This document shows, in pieces, positions 52,712-62,500 of a stretch of DNA of 64,000 nucleotides (the first letter of the stretch is position 1; each line of letters starts with the position of its first letter). Both the position numbers and the translations under genes were made by a program. The stretch is taken from positions 1 to 64,000 of the forward strand of contig JADKEA010000014.1 in NCBI GenBank assembly GCA_016718275.1. The letters run 5' to 3'. Under the pieces are notes generated by a model. That model did not search any database. It saw nothing but the letters and a program-made list of their open reading frames with translations, and was not told the origin of the DNA. Source of the stretch: Candidatus Villigracilis affinis. GTDB taxonomy: Bacteria > Chloroflexota > Anaerolineae > Anaerolineales > Villigracilaceae.

Positions 52712-54352
52712 TTATTCAACAGGAATTTCGGTCTGGACCTTATCCATATCGATGCCGCCTTTTTTGCGGTAGGACTTGAAGCCATAATAAATGGCCGCGG
52801 ACAATGCATAACAGGTCACAAGGAATATGATGGAATTCGTATTCTTGAAACTAATGCCATACAACCCGCCGCCTTCACCGCCCGTATTGAGCCAGGGATC
52901 GAACAACCATTCCACGAGTAGGAATCCGAGGAAGCTGGCGAAGATTACACCCGCGACCGTGATGAGCGGAATGCCGAACACTTTCATCTGGGCAATTGGA
53001 GAGGCCTCAAAGAGTTCCTTCTTCTTATATGGAAGAACAATCGCTGCGATGGCTGTGCCGAAATACATGAAGGCAATGCCCTGCGTGGCAGCCAGGGTGA
53101 TGGAGTAAAAGCCGCCCACGTTGAAGGCATATAGATATGACACAAGCAAGGCGGGCACCACCATCAACAACATGGCGTTGACCGGGGTGCCTTTGTCATT
53201 CAATTCGGCGACCTTCTCAGGCAGCAAGCGGTCAAACGCTGCAGCGAAGATCACGCGTGTGGAAGAAAGGAACAATGTGCCAGCCCAACCAAACCACCAG
53301 AAGCTCATCAAAACAACGACAACGATCTGAATGAGGCGATTGCTGGTCAGGAAAAGCGCAAGCAAGGCAGGGTAGGGCCATACAGGCAAAGGCACTGTAG
53401 CTCCATACCATACGGAATTCCACCAGGCACCGTTGGATTGCATATAAAAATCCCACCCAATGGTTCTGGCTACGCCAAGGAAGAAGACAATTCCAAGCGT
53501 GGTCACAGCGCCGAGAGCCCAAGCCATACCGGAGAAGTTGCGTTTGTAATCCGTTGCGCCGCGGACTTCACCATAGAGGGTTGCGCCCCAATTCGGCCAC
53601 AAGTTAAAGAATACAAGCCACGGAAGCGTGAGGAGAACCAGCTTAAAGGTTCCGCCGGTTAAGGGCGTTGCAGCGCCGGCCTCTGTACCCGCTTGAACAG
53701 TGGCATCATACGCACCGGCCTGAGCACCAAACAAAGCAGTTGCATTCTTTTCGTAGCCAGCCTTGAAGGCATCGGGAGAACCGGTGAAAAGCAGGACGAT
53801 CACGATCAGCAGTCCAAGCATACCTGCATAGAAGGAAAATTTTTGAATCCGCGCATAGGTTTTCATACCGAGCATGATCACGAGTGCGACAAATCCGAGC
53901 GCAATCAAGGTGCTGACAAATAAAGGCGTGCCTGTGCCCGCAAACCAAACGGCGGCATCCTTCAATCCAAATACACCGAGAATGGGCACCATCACAACCT
54001 GTCGGAACATGTCACCATACACCGGGGTCCACAACCACAACGTGAACCACCAGCCTGTAATGGCGAGGATGAAACCAACACCTCCGCCAAATATGCGGGT
54101 CATCCAGACGTAATCACCGCCGGAACGGGGCATTACGGAAATCAGGGAGGCATATACGATGATCTCGAAGATCAAAAATACGGCACTCACGATGAGCGCG
54201 TTGATCATGCCGCCACTGAAGAAATACATCTGGCTGAAGCTATAGAACCCCAATGTCACAATGTTGATGGAAAAGAACGCATAAATAAATGCGTCGAAGA
54301 CTGACCACGAACGGACCATGCCAGTCGCCTTACGGACAAACAAGTTGCTCAT
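52712..54352 (-). CDS. APC-superfamily amino acid permease
   Basis: 546 residues with about twelve to fourteen helices. Helix 1 has the broken-helix pattern (FDAFIYAFFSINIVTLGFYS), helix 2-3 has SVMPRSGGDYVWMTRIFGG, the G-G-D-Y segment typical of the superfamily, and FDRLLPEKVAELNDKGTPVNA is the usual loop 8-9. It imports amino acids or related compounds; the substrate is not deducible. The C-terminus extends about 60 residues beyond the core. Upstream lies a metallophosphoesterase gene in the same direction. Confidence 0.85.
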   Translation of the reverse strand: MSNLFVRKATGMVRSWSVFDAFIYAFFSINIVTLGFYSFSQMYFFSGGMINALIVSAVFLIFEIIVYASLISVMPRSGGDYVWMTRIFGGGVGFILAITGWWFTLWLWTPVYGDMFRQVVMVPILGVFGLKDAAVWFAGTGTPLFVSTLIALGFVALVIMLGMKTYARIQKFSFYAGMLGLLIVIVLLFTGSPDAFKAGYEKNATALFGAQAGAYDATVQAGTEAGAATPLTGGTFKLVLLTLPWLVFFNLWPNWGATLYGEVRGATDYKRNFSGMAWALGAVTTLGIVFFLGVARTIGWDFYMQSNGAWWNSVWYGATVPLPVWPYPALLALFLTSNRLIQIVVVVLMSFWWFGWAGTLFLSSTRVIFAAAFDRLLPEKVAELNDKGTPVNAMLLMVVPALLVSYLYAFNVGGFYSITLAATQGIAFMYFGTAIAAIVLPYKKKELFEASPIAQMKVFGIPLITVAGVIFASFLGFLLVEWLFDPWLNTGGEGGGLYGISFKNTNSIIFLVTCYALSAAIYYGFKSYRKKGGIDMDKVQTEIPVE

Positions 54353-54381
54353 AACTCTCTCCTCTTTATGATATTTTCAGC

Positions 54382-54403
54382 AGGGACGCAGCGGTGCATC
54401 CCT
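54382..54403. repeat. Worn hairpin repeat AGGGACGCA / TGCATCCCT
   Basis: Nine-base arms with one mismatch and a GCGG loop, between the APC permease and the metallophosphoesterase genes. Related to the perfect repeat at 26049-26077. Confidence 0.5.
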
Positions 54404-54412
54404 ACATGTAAC

Positions 54413-55414
54413 CTAACCTGTTGTCAAAACGTAATTATCGATCGTGTTCTTTCCTAATTTTACAATGGTGCCAAGCAGGGTTCCCTGCTCATACATGGAA
54501 CCTGGGTTAATACAAAGCGTCTTGCCGATCCTTGTCGCGCCGCGGCCTTCGTGAATGTGACCATGCAGACTCAACAGTGGCTGCACTTTTTCGATCGCCT
54601 TTCGCAGGGCGGTTGACCCGACGGGGATCATCGAATTGCCTGCCAGCACCGGTCTCAAATCCGCGTCCAACTCCGGCGCTTCATCCAAACCTGATTTGTG
54701 AGGAGGCACATGGATATTGAAGATGGAGTTGCGCGGATTCTTGAGCTGTGAGTACATCGCCTCATACCTGACTGCAAGCTGGTCCTCGTTCTCTTCACGG
54801 TGCGTCTTCCAGGGTGTGATATTGCTCCAGCCTGAAGCGATCATCTCGTGATTGTCGTCCAACTGGGAAACCAGTCCTTCGACCAGCATCACCCGCTTGC
54901 TCGAACGAATAATCTCGTCCACTTCATCCATATCATCGTTGCCCGGCGAGCAGTAGACTTTCATGTCCGTGCCGTCCAGCTTTTTATCGGCGAGATCCAT
55001 CCATTGCTGCACGACCTTGAGCACTTCCTGCAAAAAGATCCTGCTGACTCGTTCGGGATCCTTTTCCAGTTCCGCGATCTCGTCGGGGTTGGTCAAGTAT
55101 GGATAGTAGCCGCGGCTGCGGACACGTTTGGTCATATCCGCAAGCTCTTCTTCATTTGTTGTATCAAACACCTGTTCCAGCAAAGTGATGCGGTAATTTT
55201 TGCCGCCCTGATGCACAAACGGGATAACCGCCTTGCCCGTCATATCGCCGCCAAGTACCAGTTTGTCGGCGCCGTAAAATTTCCCCGCATTAAGAAACTT
55301 GCTCCAGCAAATATCCGAACCGTGTATATCTGTCGCAAAAAATATGGTTGTCACATGCAAATCCTTGGAATATGGGATAACTTGCAGAGGTGGTGCGGAA
55401 TTGATTTCGCCCAT
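54413..55414 (-). CDS. Calcineurin-like metallophosphoesterase
   Basis: 333 residues. Metal-ligand motifs in order: TDIHGSD (residues ~29-35), LGGDMTG (~53-59), SPGNDDMDEVD (~155-165, in place of GNHD), then FNIHVPPHKSGLD and SLHGHIHEGRG (C-terminal GHxH). The GNDD variant is known in this superfamily in proteins acting on nucleotides or phosphodiesters. ATG 55414 has GGGGAG upstream; a GTG at 55354 directly before TTIFFATDIHG is an alternative start. Confidence 0.85.
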   Translation of the reverse strand: MGEINSAPPLQVIPYSKDLHVTTIFFATDIHGSDICWSKFLNAGKFYGADKLVLGGDMTGKAVIPFVHQGGKNYRITLLEQVFDTTNEEELADMTKRVRSRGYYPYLTNPDEIAELEKDPERVSRIFLQEVLKVVQQWMDLADKKLDGTDMKVYCSPGNDDMDEVDEIIRSSKRVMLVEGLVSQLDDNHEMIASGWSNITPWKTHREENEDQLAVRYEAMYSQLKNPRNSIFNIHVPPHKSGLDEAPELDADLRPVLAGNSMIPVGSTALRKAIEKVQPLLSLHGHIHEGRGATRIGKTLCINPGSMYEQGTLLGTIVKLGKNTIDNYVLTTG

Positions 55415-55815
55415 TATACTCCCCGAAAAATAGAAAGCAACAGATTTGTTAACAAAAAACGCCCGCTTTATAGCGAGTTTGTGAAGAATGATTCAATTCA
55501 AAAGTTAAAACGATTACGACAAAGAATCCAACAACAGGTATTTCATGTATTGTGCATGCTCACGCCGTTGAAGCAGCGACGAGATGATCCATTGTGCAAA
55601 CACAAAAAGAATATACATCAGCCTTAATCCTCGTTCTTTCAACCACATGATAATCAAAGTATAGAAGCATGGTCTTAAGCGTGGGTTGTCAGCGGGTTAA
55701 GATCGAATTAAAGATGGTTTACAGATATATCCAACCGAACTTCTCCCATTGACTTAAGGTGCACCGCCCGATAAACTTCCATTTAATCAAATCAGAGGAC
55801 TGAGGAGCAACGGGC
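55415..55815 (+). other. Intergenic region between divergent genes
   Basis: About 400 bases between the metallophosphoesterase gene (minus) and the TPR/GAF kinase gene (plus), AT-rich around 55440-55640. It holds only one weak candidate: a 44-codon minus-strand frame (55514-55648) predicting one hydrophobic segment (LMYILFVFAQWIISSLL), without a good ribosome site. A GAGGAG ribosome site for the kinase lies at its right end. Confidence 0.4.
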
Positions 55816-58800
55816 ATGGCAAAAAAAGCATCACCCGTAGGCAGGGCCGTTAAAAGCGGCCTAAAAGCGCAGGCAAAAAAGGAAGGGCAAAGGCTGCAAG
55901 GCCATCGTCCAACATTCCTTGTTGCCGACCCGTCATCTCCAATTTCACAGATCCATGACCTCGCCTGGGTGGGGCAACATACACAGGCGATCAAACTTGC
56001 CACGCAGGAATTAGCCAAAGACAACCAATCGCTTAAAGATAAACTGAACCTGCTCGACCAGCGCGCCGAGTCTTATCTTGCTCAGGGGACATTTAGCCTT
56101 GCCAGCAAAGATGCCGAATTAATGATGGAAATGACCGAGGCCGATCATGGGGAATTGAAAGTACAGGCGCTCAACCGCAAAGCTTTTGTACAAATCAAGA
56201 CAGGCGATGTGCAGGATGCCATCAAAACCGCCACCTTGGCAGTCGAGATCGCAAGTTCGGAAGAGGTACACGATAAACGATTGCTTGCACTGAGTCTCTA
56301 CCGATTAAGCGAGGCTTATAAAAACATCAGTCATTACGAGGCGGTGATCACAACAGCACAGAAAGCCATGGAGATCTTTCTCGCCGAAGGAGATCTCTCC
56401 GGGGCGGGACGGGCCAGTTGGGTCATGGCTCCTGCCTATAACGTTTTGGGCCATGCAAAAAAATCACGTCACGCCGCGCAAACTGCACTGGAATTGTGTC
56501 AGCAGGTCAACGATCAATACGGAATCGGAAACGCCCTCAACGGATTAAGCTCCACTGACCCGGATATTGCCGAACGCATCCATCATTACCAGCAAGCCAT
56601 TCGAGCCTTTGAAACAGCGGGATATCTGGAACGCCAATCCGCCGCCACTGGAAATTTGGGATTCACCTATGCCGCACTCGGCCTGTACAATCACGCACGC
56701 CGACTGACCCGCAAAGCCCTGGACATAGACCGAGGCATGGGCGCAAAAATCGGCATGGCGTATTGGTCTGAAAATCTATTCGACACTGAATTGAGAATGG
56801 GACTCATTGAATCAGCCCGCGAACACTTGAATGAAATGGGCAAGCTCGTGCCCGATTTCGGCGACCCGCGCATGACCGCTAGTTTCAGCACGAATCAAGG
56901 TCTCATGGCGCTGGCAGAAGGAAAAACGCAGGAAGCCATCCCTTACTTTCAAGCAGGTGTGCAGATCGCCCGCGAAGTCGAGTTGGGAAATGAAAATGTC
57001 CATCTCACCTACCTCGCCATGGCGCACCTGAAAAACAACGACCCTGCCGCGGCACTCGAAGCCTCAACGAAAGCCACTGAAATCCACCGCAGCCAGGATT
57101 ACAAACTGCCAGATAGTTTCACCTCCCACGAAATCTGGTGGGCACATGCACAGGCGTTATTTTCTAATAACAAAGAATCAGAAGCACGCAAGGCGCTTGC
57201 ACAGGCACACGCATTTTTACTTGAAGCCATTGCCAACGTGCGCGATGAAGGCTTGCGCCGCAACTATCTCAACAAGGTCAGGGAGAATCGCGACCTCCTG
57301 CAATTCTGGATCAGCGACGGCTCACGCAAAGATTTAAAGCGGAAACCGTCGAGAAAAAATCTATTCGCACATCAATACCTCAAGTCGAATGCGCGCGAAC
57401 CGTTCAAGCGCCTGACCGATACAGCCTTGCGCCTCAATGCCCTGCATACAGTTGCCGAGATGTACACCTTCATTGTAGAAGAAGCCACAGAATTAAGCGG
57501 CGGCGAGCGCGTGTTGTTCATTCTTGAAAAAAATGGAAAAAGCGAAGCGGCTGAATCCATCCTCCCACGCGGAGAAAACGCACAGGATGTACTCAACTCA
57601 ATTGACCCTTACCTCACCCAGGCACGTCTCACGCGGACCGTGCAGCTGATCCTGCCTGCGAGTGACAGTGTCAGCACTTTGAACAGAGTCATCGCCCCGC
57701 TCATCGCGCAGAACCAGATCATCGGCTACATCTACGCCGATATGGATTCGCTCTACGGCACCTTCACCGAAGTGGACCGCGACATGCTCGGCATGCTGGC
57801 GAATCAGGCCGCTGTCGCGTTGGACAATGTTAATTGGGCACAGGGACTCGAGCTCAAGGTCCAGGAAAGAACCGCTGAACTTCATGCACGCGTCGATGAA
57901 CTCGCCATCCTCAACAGCGTGCAGGCGGGGCTGGCTTCCCAGTTGGATGTCAACGCCATTTATGAATTGATCGGCGAACAGCTGCGCAGTATGTTCGATT
58001 CGCAGGCCATTTCCATCATCTCGTTTGATCTAAAAAAAGGCACACGCCATTATCACTATCTCCTCGAACAGGGACAGCGCCACGAGATCCCCGATGCGGC
58101 GATTCCCCCGCTCTCACAATTCCTGATCCAAAACAAACGCCCGATCATGATCAACGAAAACTTCAAAGAGCGTTTGGCCGCCATCGGAATCAAATCACAA
58201 ACCCTGCCAGGCACCAAACCGACCCAATCCCTGCTGCGCGTGCCCATCATGGATGGCGACGAGGTACGCGGTGTGATCGGCCTCGATAATATCGACCGCG
58301 AAAATGCATTTAGTAATACCGATGTACGCCTGCTCACCACACTCGCCAGCAGCATGAGCGTGGCATTGGAAAAAGCGCGCCTGTATCAACAGGCACAGGA
58401 GGCCCGCGCCGCCGCCGATGCCGCCAGCGCCGCCAAGAGCGCCTTCCTCGCCAACATGAGCCATGAACTGCGCACCCCGCTCAACGCCATCATCGGTTTC
58501 ACCCGCATCGTGCGCAAAAAATCCGAAGGGGTGCTGCCTGAAAAGCAAACCGAAAATCTGGACAAAGTGCTCACCAGCGGCGAACACCTGCTCGGGTTGA
58601 TCAACGCCGTGCTCGATATCGCCAAGATCGAAGCGGGCCGCATGGAAGTGCATGCCGCGAACTTCAGCATCAACGCATTGATCGATCAATGCTTCAACCT
58701 TTCCGTGCCTTTGATGAAACCCACCGTGAAATTCGACAGGCATACCAGTGACCGCCTCACCCTCATCCACTCGGATCAGGAAAAGATCAAACAGATCGTG

Positions 58801-59145
58801 CTCAATTTGCTTAGCAACGCCGCAAAATTCACACACGAAGGACAGATCACGCTGGCAGTGAACAAAGTGGATGTTTCGCCAGAAGTTCCCGTGCCCAGCT
58901 TTCAGATCTCGGTCAGCGATACGGGCATCGGCATCAGCGAAGAAGCGCTGGGATTTGTGTTCGGCGAATTCCAACAAGCTGATTCCAGCACCACCCGCCA
59001 ATACGGCGGCACGGGTCTCGGCCTCACCATCAGCCGTAACCTCGCAGGCTTGCTGGGCGGCGAATTGACTGCCATCAGCGAACTCGGCAAAGGATCCACT
59101 TTCACGCTTACCCTGCCCATTCAATATCAACCCAGGAAAATCTAA
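55816..59145 (+). CDS. TPR-GAF histidine kinase
   Basis: 1,109 residues, soluble. TPR-like repeats fill residues ~50-470, two GAF domains follow (~540-680 and ~700-865, each preceded by VDELAILNSVQAGLASQLD-type linkers), then a HisKA domain with phospho-acceptor His883 in MSHELRTPLNAIIGF and an HATPase with QIVLNLLSNAAKFTHEG (N box), DTGIGI (G1), FGEFQQADSS (F) and GGTGLGLTISR (G2). It should autophosphorylate and pass phosphate to a regulator; the response regulator 17 bases downstream is the likely partner. No membrane segment, so the signal is probably cytoplasmic. Confidence 0.92.
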   Translation: MAKKASPVGRAVKSGLKAQAKKEGQRLQGHRPTFLVADPSSPISQIHDLAWVGQHTQAIKLATQELAKDNQSLKDKLNLLDQRAESYLAQGTFSLASKDAELMMEMTEADHGELKVQALNRKAFVQIKTGDVQDAIKTATLAVEIASSEEVHDKRLLALSLYRLSEAYKNISHYEAVITTAQKAMEIFLAEGDLSGAGRASWVMAPAYNVLGHAKKSRHAAQTALELCQQVNDQYGIGNALNGLSSTDPDIAERIHHYQQAIRAFETAGYLERQSAATGNLGFTYAALGLYNHARRLTRKALDIDRGMGAKIGMAYWSENLFDTELRMGLIESAREHLNEMGKLVPDFGDPRMTASFSTNQGLMALAEGKTQEAIPYFQAGVQIAREVELGNENVHLTYLAMAHLKNNDPAAALEASTKATEIHRSQDYKLPDSFTSHEIWWAHAQALFSNNKESEARKALAQAHAFLLEAIANVRDEGLRRNYLNKVRENRDLLQFWISDGSRKDLKRKPSRKNLFAHQYLKSNAREPFKRLTDTALRLNALHTVAEMYTFIVEEATELSGGERVLFILEKNGKSEAAESILPRGENAQDVLNSIDPYLTQARLTRTVQLILPASDSVSTLNRVIAPLIAQNQIIGYIYADMDSLYGTFTEVDRDMLGMLANQAAVALDNVNWAQGLELKVQERTAELHARVDELAILNSVQAGLASQLDVNAIYELIGEQLRSMFDSQAISIISFDLKKGTRHYHYLLEQGQRHEIPDAAIPPLSQFLIQNKRPIMINENFKERLAAIGIKSQTLPGTKPTQSLLRVPIMDGDEVRGVIGLDNIDRENAFSNTDVRLLTTLASSMSVALEKARLYQQAQEARAAADAASAAKSAFLANMSHELRTPLNAIIGFTRIVRKKSEGVLPEKQTENLDKVLTSGEHLLGLINAVLDIAKIEAGRMEVHAANFSINALIDQCFNLSVPLMKPTVKFDRHTSDRLTLIHSDQEKIKQIVLNLLSNAAKFTHEGQITLAVNKVDVSPEVPVPSFQISVSDTGIGISEEALGFVFGEFQQADSSTTRQYGGTGLGLTISRNLAGLLGGELTAISELGKGSTFTLTLPIQYQPRKI

Positions 59146-59162
59146 ACTTTTAGGAGTTATCC

Positions 59163-59519
59163 ATGAAAACCATTCTTGTTGTGGAAGATACCGAATTGAA
59201 CATTGACCTCATCACCCAGCTTCTCGAAGATGACTACAACTTGCTCGTTGCCAGAGACGGCATCGAAGGCGTCTCGATGGCCACTGAGCACACCCCCGAC
59301 CTGATCCTCATGGATATCTCCCTGCCGATTCTCGATGGCTACGAAGCCACCCGCACCATCCGCAAGACCCTGCCGAGCCTGCCCATCATCGGCCTCTCTG
59401 CCCATGCCATGGACGGCCACGAACAAAAAGCAAAAGATGCGGGCTGCACCGACTACTTGACCAAACCCGTCAACGACGATCTGCTTTTCAAGATGCTGAA
59501 AAAATACCTGGGCGAATAG
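59163..59519 (+). CDS. Single-domain response regulator (CheY/DivK-like)
   Basis: 118 residues, only a receiver domain. Acidic pair in VVEDTELN (Glu8, Asp9), phospho-acceptor Asp51 in LILMDISLP, conserved Ser/Thr in IIGLSAHAM and Lys in DYLTKPVN are all present. No output domain, so it signals by binding other proteins, as DivK does (the LMD-SLP-LDGYE pattern resembles DivK). It sits between two related TPR/GAF genes, in one operon. AGGAG precedes its start. Confidence 0.95.
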   Translation: MKTILVVEDTELNIDLITQLLEDDYNLLVARDGIEGVSMATEHTPDLILMDISLPILDGYEATRTIRKTLPSLPIIGLSAHAMDGHEQKAKDAGCTDYLTKPVNDDLLFKMLKKYLGE

Positions 59520-59530
59520 GATTTGTTTAT

Positions 59531-62500
59531 ATGGCGAAGAAAATAATTAAAGCAGACGATGGACGACAGACCATTGAGCACATCCGCCAACTCGCGTGGA
59601 CGGGTCAACACGCGGCGGCAATTGATTCAGCGACACAGGCATTAGCCGCGCCGAAAACGCGAATGCGACCCGCCGAGCAAATGTCCCTGCTCGACCTGCG
59701 CGCGGAATCCTACATCGCCCTCGGCAAACTCGACCTGGCCATGAAAGATGCCAAGGCGATGATGAAGATGGGTTCAAAGGTTGCAGGTTTGAAGGTTCAG
59801 GCGTTGAATAGACTCGCCCTCGTCCAAATGCGGACGGGTGATTTGAAAGCCGCAGTCAAATCGGCAACGGCGGCGGTGAAGACCAAACACAATTCGCCCG
59901 CCCTACGCGCCGAAAGCCTCTTCCGCCTCGCCGAAGCGCAATGGCGCGCAAGACAACTCGACGCCGCCGTCGAGACCGCACAAAAAGCCATCGCCCTCTA
60001 TCAGGAACTGGGCGACGACTCAGGCGCAGGGCGCGCGCATTGGGCATTAGCAGGCTTTCTTTCGCTCAGACCGCGGCGAAGAATCGCGCCGCGCCGCGCA
60101 GACCGCGCTGGAATTATGCAGGCAGGCAGGCGACTCGTATGGGATCGGCAATGCCCTGCTTTCGTTGGCAAATACAGATGCAGATATCGCCGAACAAATC
60201 CAACACTATCAACAGGCAAAGAGCGCTTTTGAAACCGTGGGGTATGTTGAACGCCAAGGCGCTGTCATCAGCAACTTGACAAACACGTATGGCGAATTGG
60301 GTTTGCACGCGCATGTCCGCCATCTGCGAAGGGAATCCGTTGAAAAAGATCGCGCTATGGGGGCAAAACTGAGTTTGACTGTAGAACTGATGGGTCTCAT
60401 CGGATCTGAAACAACTTTCGGTGAGTTGGGGCGGCGCATCTGCACCTTCGGGAGTTGGAAACGCTCGTCCCCGACCTCGGCGACCCAAGCATGGAATCAA
60501 ACCTTTTCGCTCAACGGGCAGAACTGGCATTCGTGAGCATACAAACCTCACCACGTTGGCAACATGCATCTCGCTGCAGGCGACCCTGCCGCCGCGCTCA
60601 AAGCCACAAGCAAAGCCACAGCCCTGCACCGTGCCCAAAACTTTGCCAGACCCGAAGGCACTGCTTCACAATATATCTGGTGGTGGCATGCGCAGGCGCT
60701 GAACGCCAACAAGAAAACAAAAGAAGCGCGCGATACCCTCGACCGCGCCTACGACTTTTTGCTCGAAAGCATCACCAACATCCGCGACGCAGGTTTGCGC
60801 CGCAACGCGCTCAACAAGGTCGAAGACAATCGCAAACTCTTGCAATATTGGGTCAAGGATGGGATAAAACGCAAGTTACCAAAGGAAAGATTATTCGCCC
60901 ATCTCGCCATCGAATCCAACCTGCGCGAGCCGTTCCAGCGCCTCGCGGATACGGGTCTGCGCCTCAACGCCCTGCACACCCTCGAACGAGATCCAAACCT
61001 TCCTCGTCGAAGAAGCCACCGAACTCATCGGCGGCGAGCGCGTGATGTTGATCCTTGAAAAGGACGGCAAACGCCAAGTGGCGGAATCGATTCTGCCCTT
61101 GCCTTCGTATCAATCGGGCAAAGGCTACGAGAAAGCCGAAGATCCCAAGAATGTGCTCAAACGCATCGGTAAATATCTGGATCAAGCGCGTCAAACGCGG
61201 ACCGTGCAGTTGACTCTGCCCAAGAAGTCTGGTCTTAACCGAATCATTTCTCCCCTCATCGCCCAAAACCAAGTCCTCGGCTACCTCTACGTAGACATGG
61301 ACTCGCTCTACGGCTCCTTCGACGACACCGACCGCGACATGCTCGGCATGTTGGCGAATCAGGGCGCTGTCGCTTTGGATAATGCGGGTCTGCTCGAAGG
61401 ACTCGAGCGCAAGGTCGAAGAACGAACCGAAGAACTGAATCAACGCGTGGACGAACTCGCCATCCTCAACTCGGTGGGCGAAGCGATGGCGAAGACGCTG
61501 GATGTCAAGACGGTGGCGAAGATCGTGGGCGATAAGGTGCAAAATATTTTCGCGGCGGAAGTCGTGACCATTCGCTTGTATGATCCCGCCACCAAACTGA
61601 TCCACCGTGCTTATGATTACGACAAGGGTTACGAGGACTTAACGCATACATCCTTCCCAATAGGCAAGGGGCTTACGACACAAGATCATCGAGTCCAGGC
61701 AAGCCCCTATTGTTTGGCACCGGAAGAAGCCGCTGGCGTTCAATCTCAGGAGTAGTCTCAACCCTACAGAAGCTACTCAATCCTATTTGGGCGTACCCAT
61801 TATTGTGAACGATAAAGTGATTGGCGCGGTCAGTATTCAAAGTTACAAACAACACGCCTATAACGAAAACAGTTTGCGCTTATTGCAAACCCTCTCCGCC
61901 AACATGGGCGTCGCCATTCAGAACGCGCGTCTCTTTGAAGCCGAGCAGGAACGCGTCGCCGAATTGCAGATCATCAACTCCATCCAGCAGGGACTCGCCG
62001 CCGAGTTGGACTTCCAAGCCATTGTGGATCTGGTCGGTGATAAGTTGCGTGAGGTGTTCCATACGCCTGATCTAGGTATTCGTTGGTACGATGAAAAAGC
62101 GAATCTGGTTTACTTCCTTTACGAATACGAACATGGAGTGAGGCTTAACATTCCTCCACAACCGCCAAACCCTGGTGGAACCTTCGATTTATTTCTTAAG
62201 AACCGCCAACCGATTGTCGCGAATACAACCGAATTGGCTGCAAGAACTGGTGGAATAACACTCGCTGGTACCGACATGAGCAAGTCAATAATCTCGGTAC
62301 CCATTATTACCAGCGATCGACTGATCGGCTCTTTACAAATCGAAAACTTCGAACGCGAGAATGCCTTTGGCGAATCCGAACTGCGCCTGTTGACCACCAT
62401 CGCCGCCTCGCTGGGAACTGCGCTCGAGAACGCGCGTCTCTTCGATGAGACTCAACGCCTGCTCAAGATCACCGAAGAACGCAATGCCGAACTTGCCATC

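Noticed and set aside
55514..55648. 44-codon minus-strand frame with one hydrophobic segment
   Set aside because: No clear ribosome site and no overlap or operon context; kept only as a remark in the intergenic entry.
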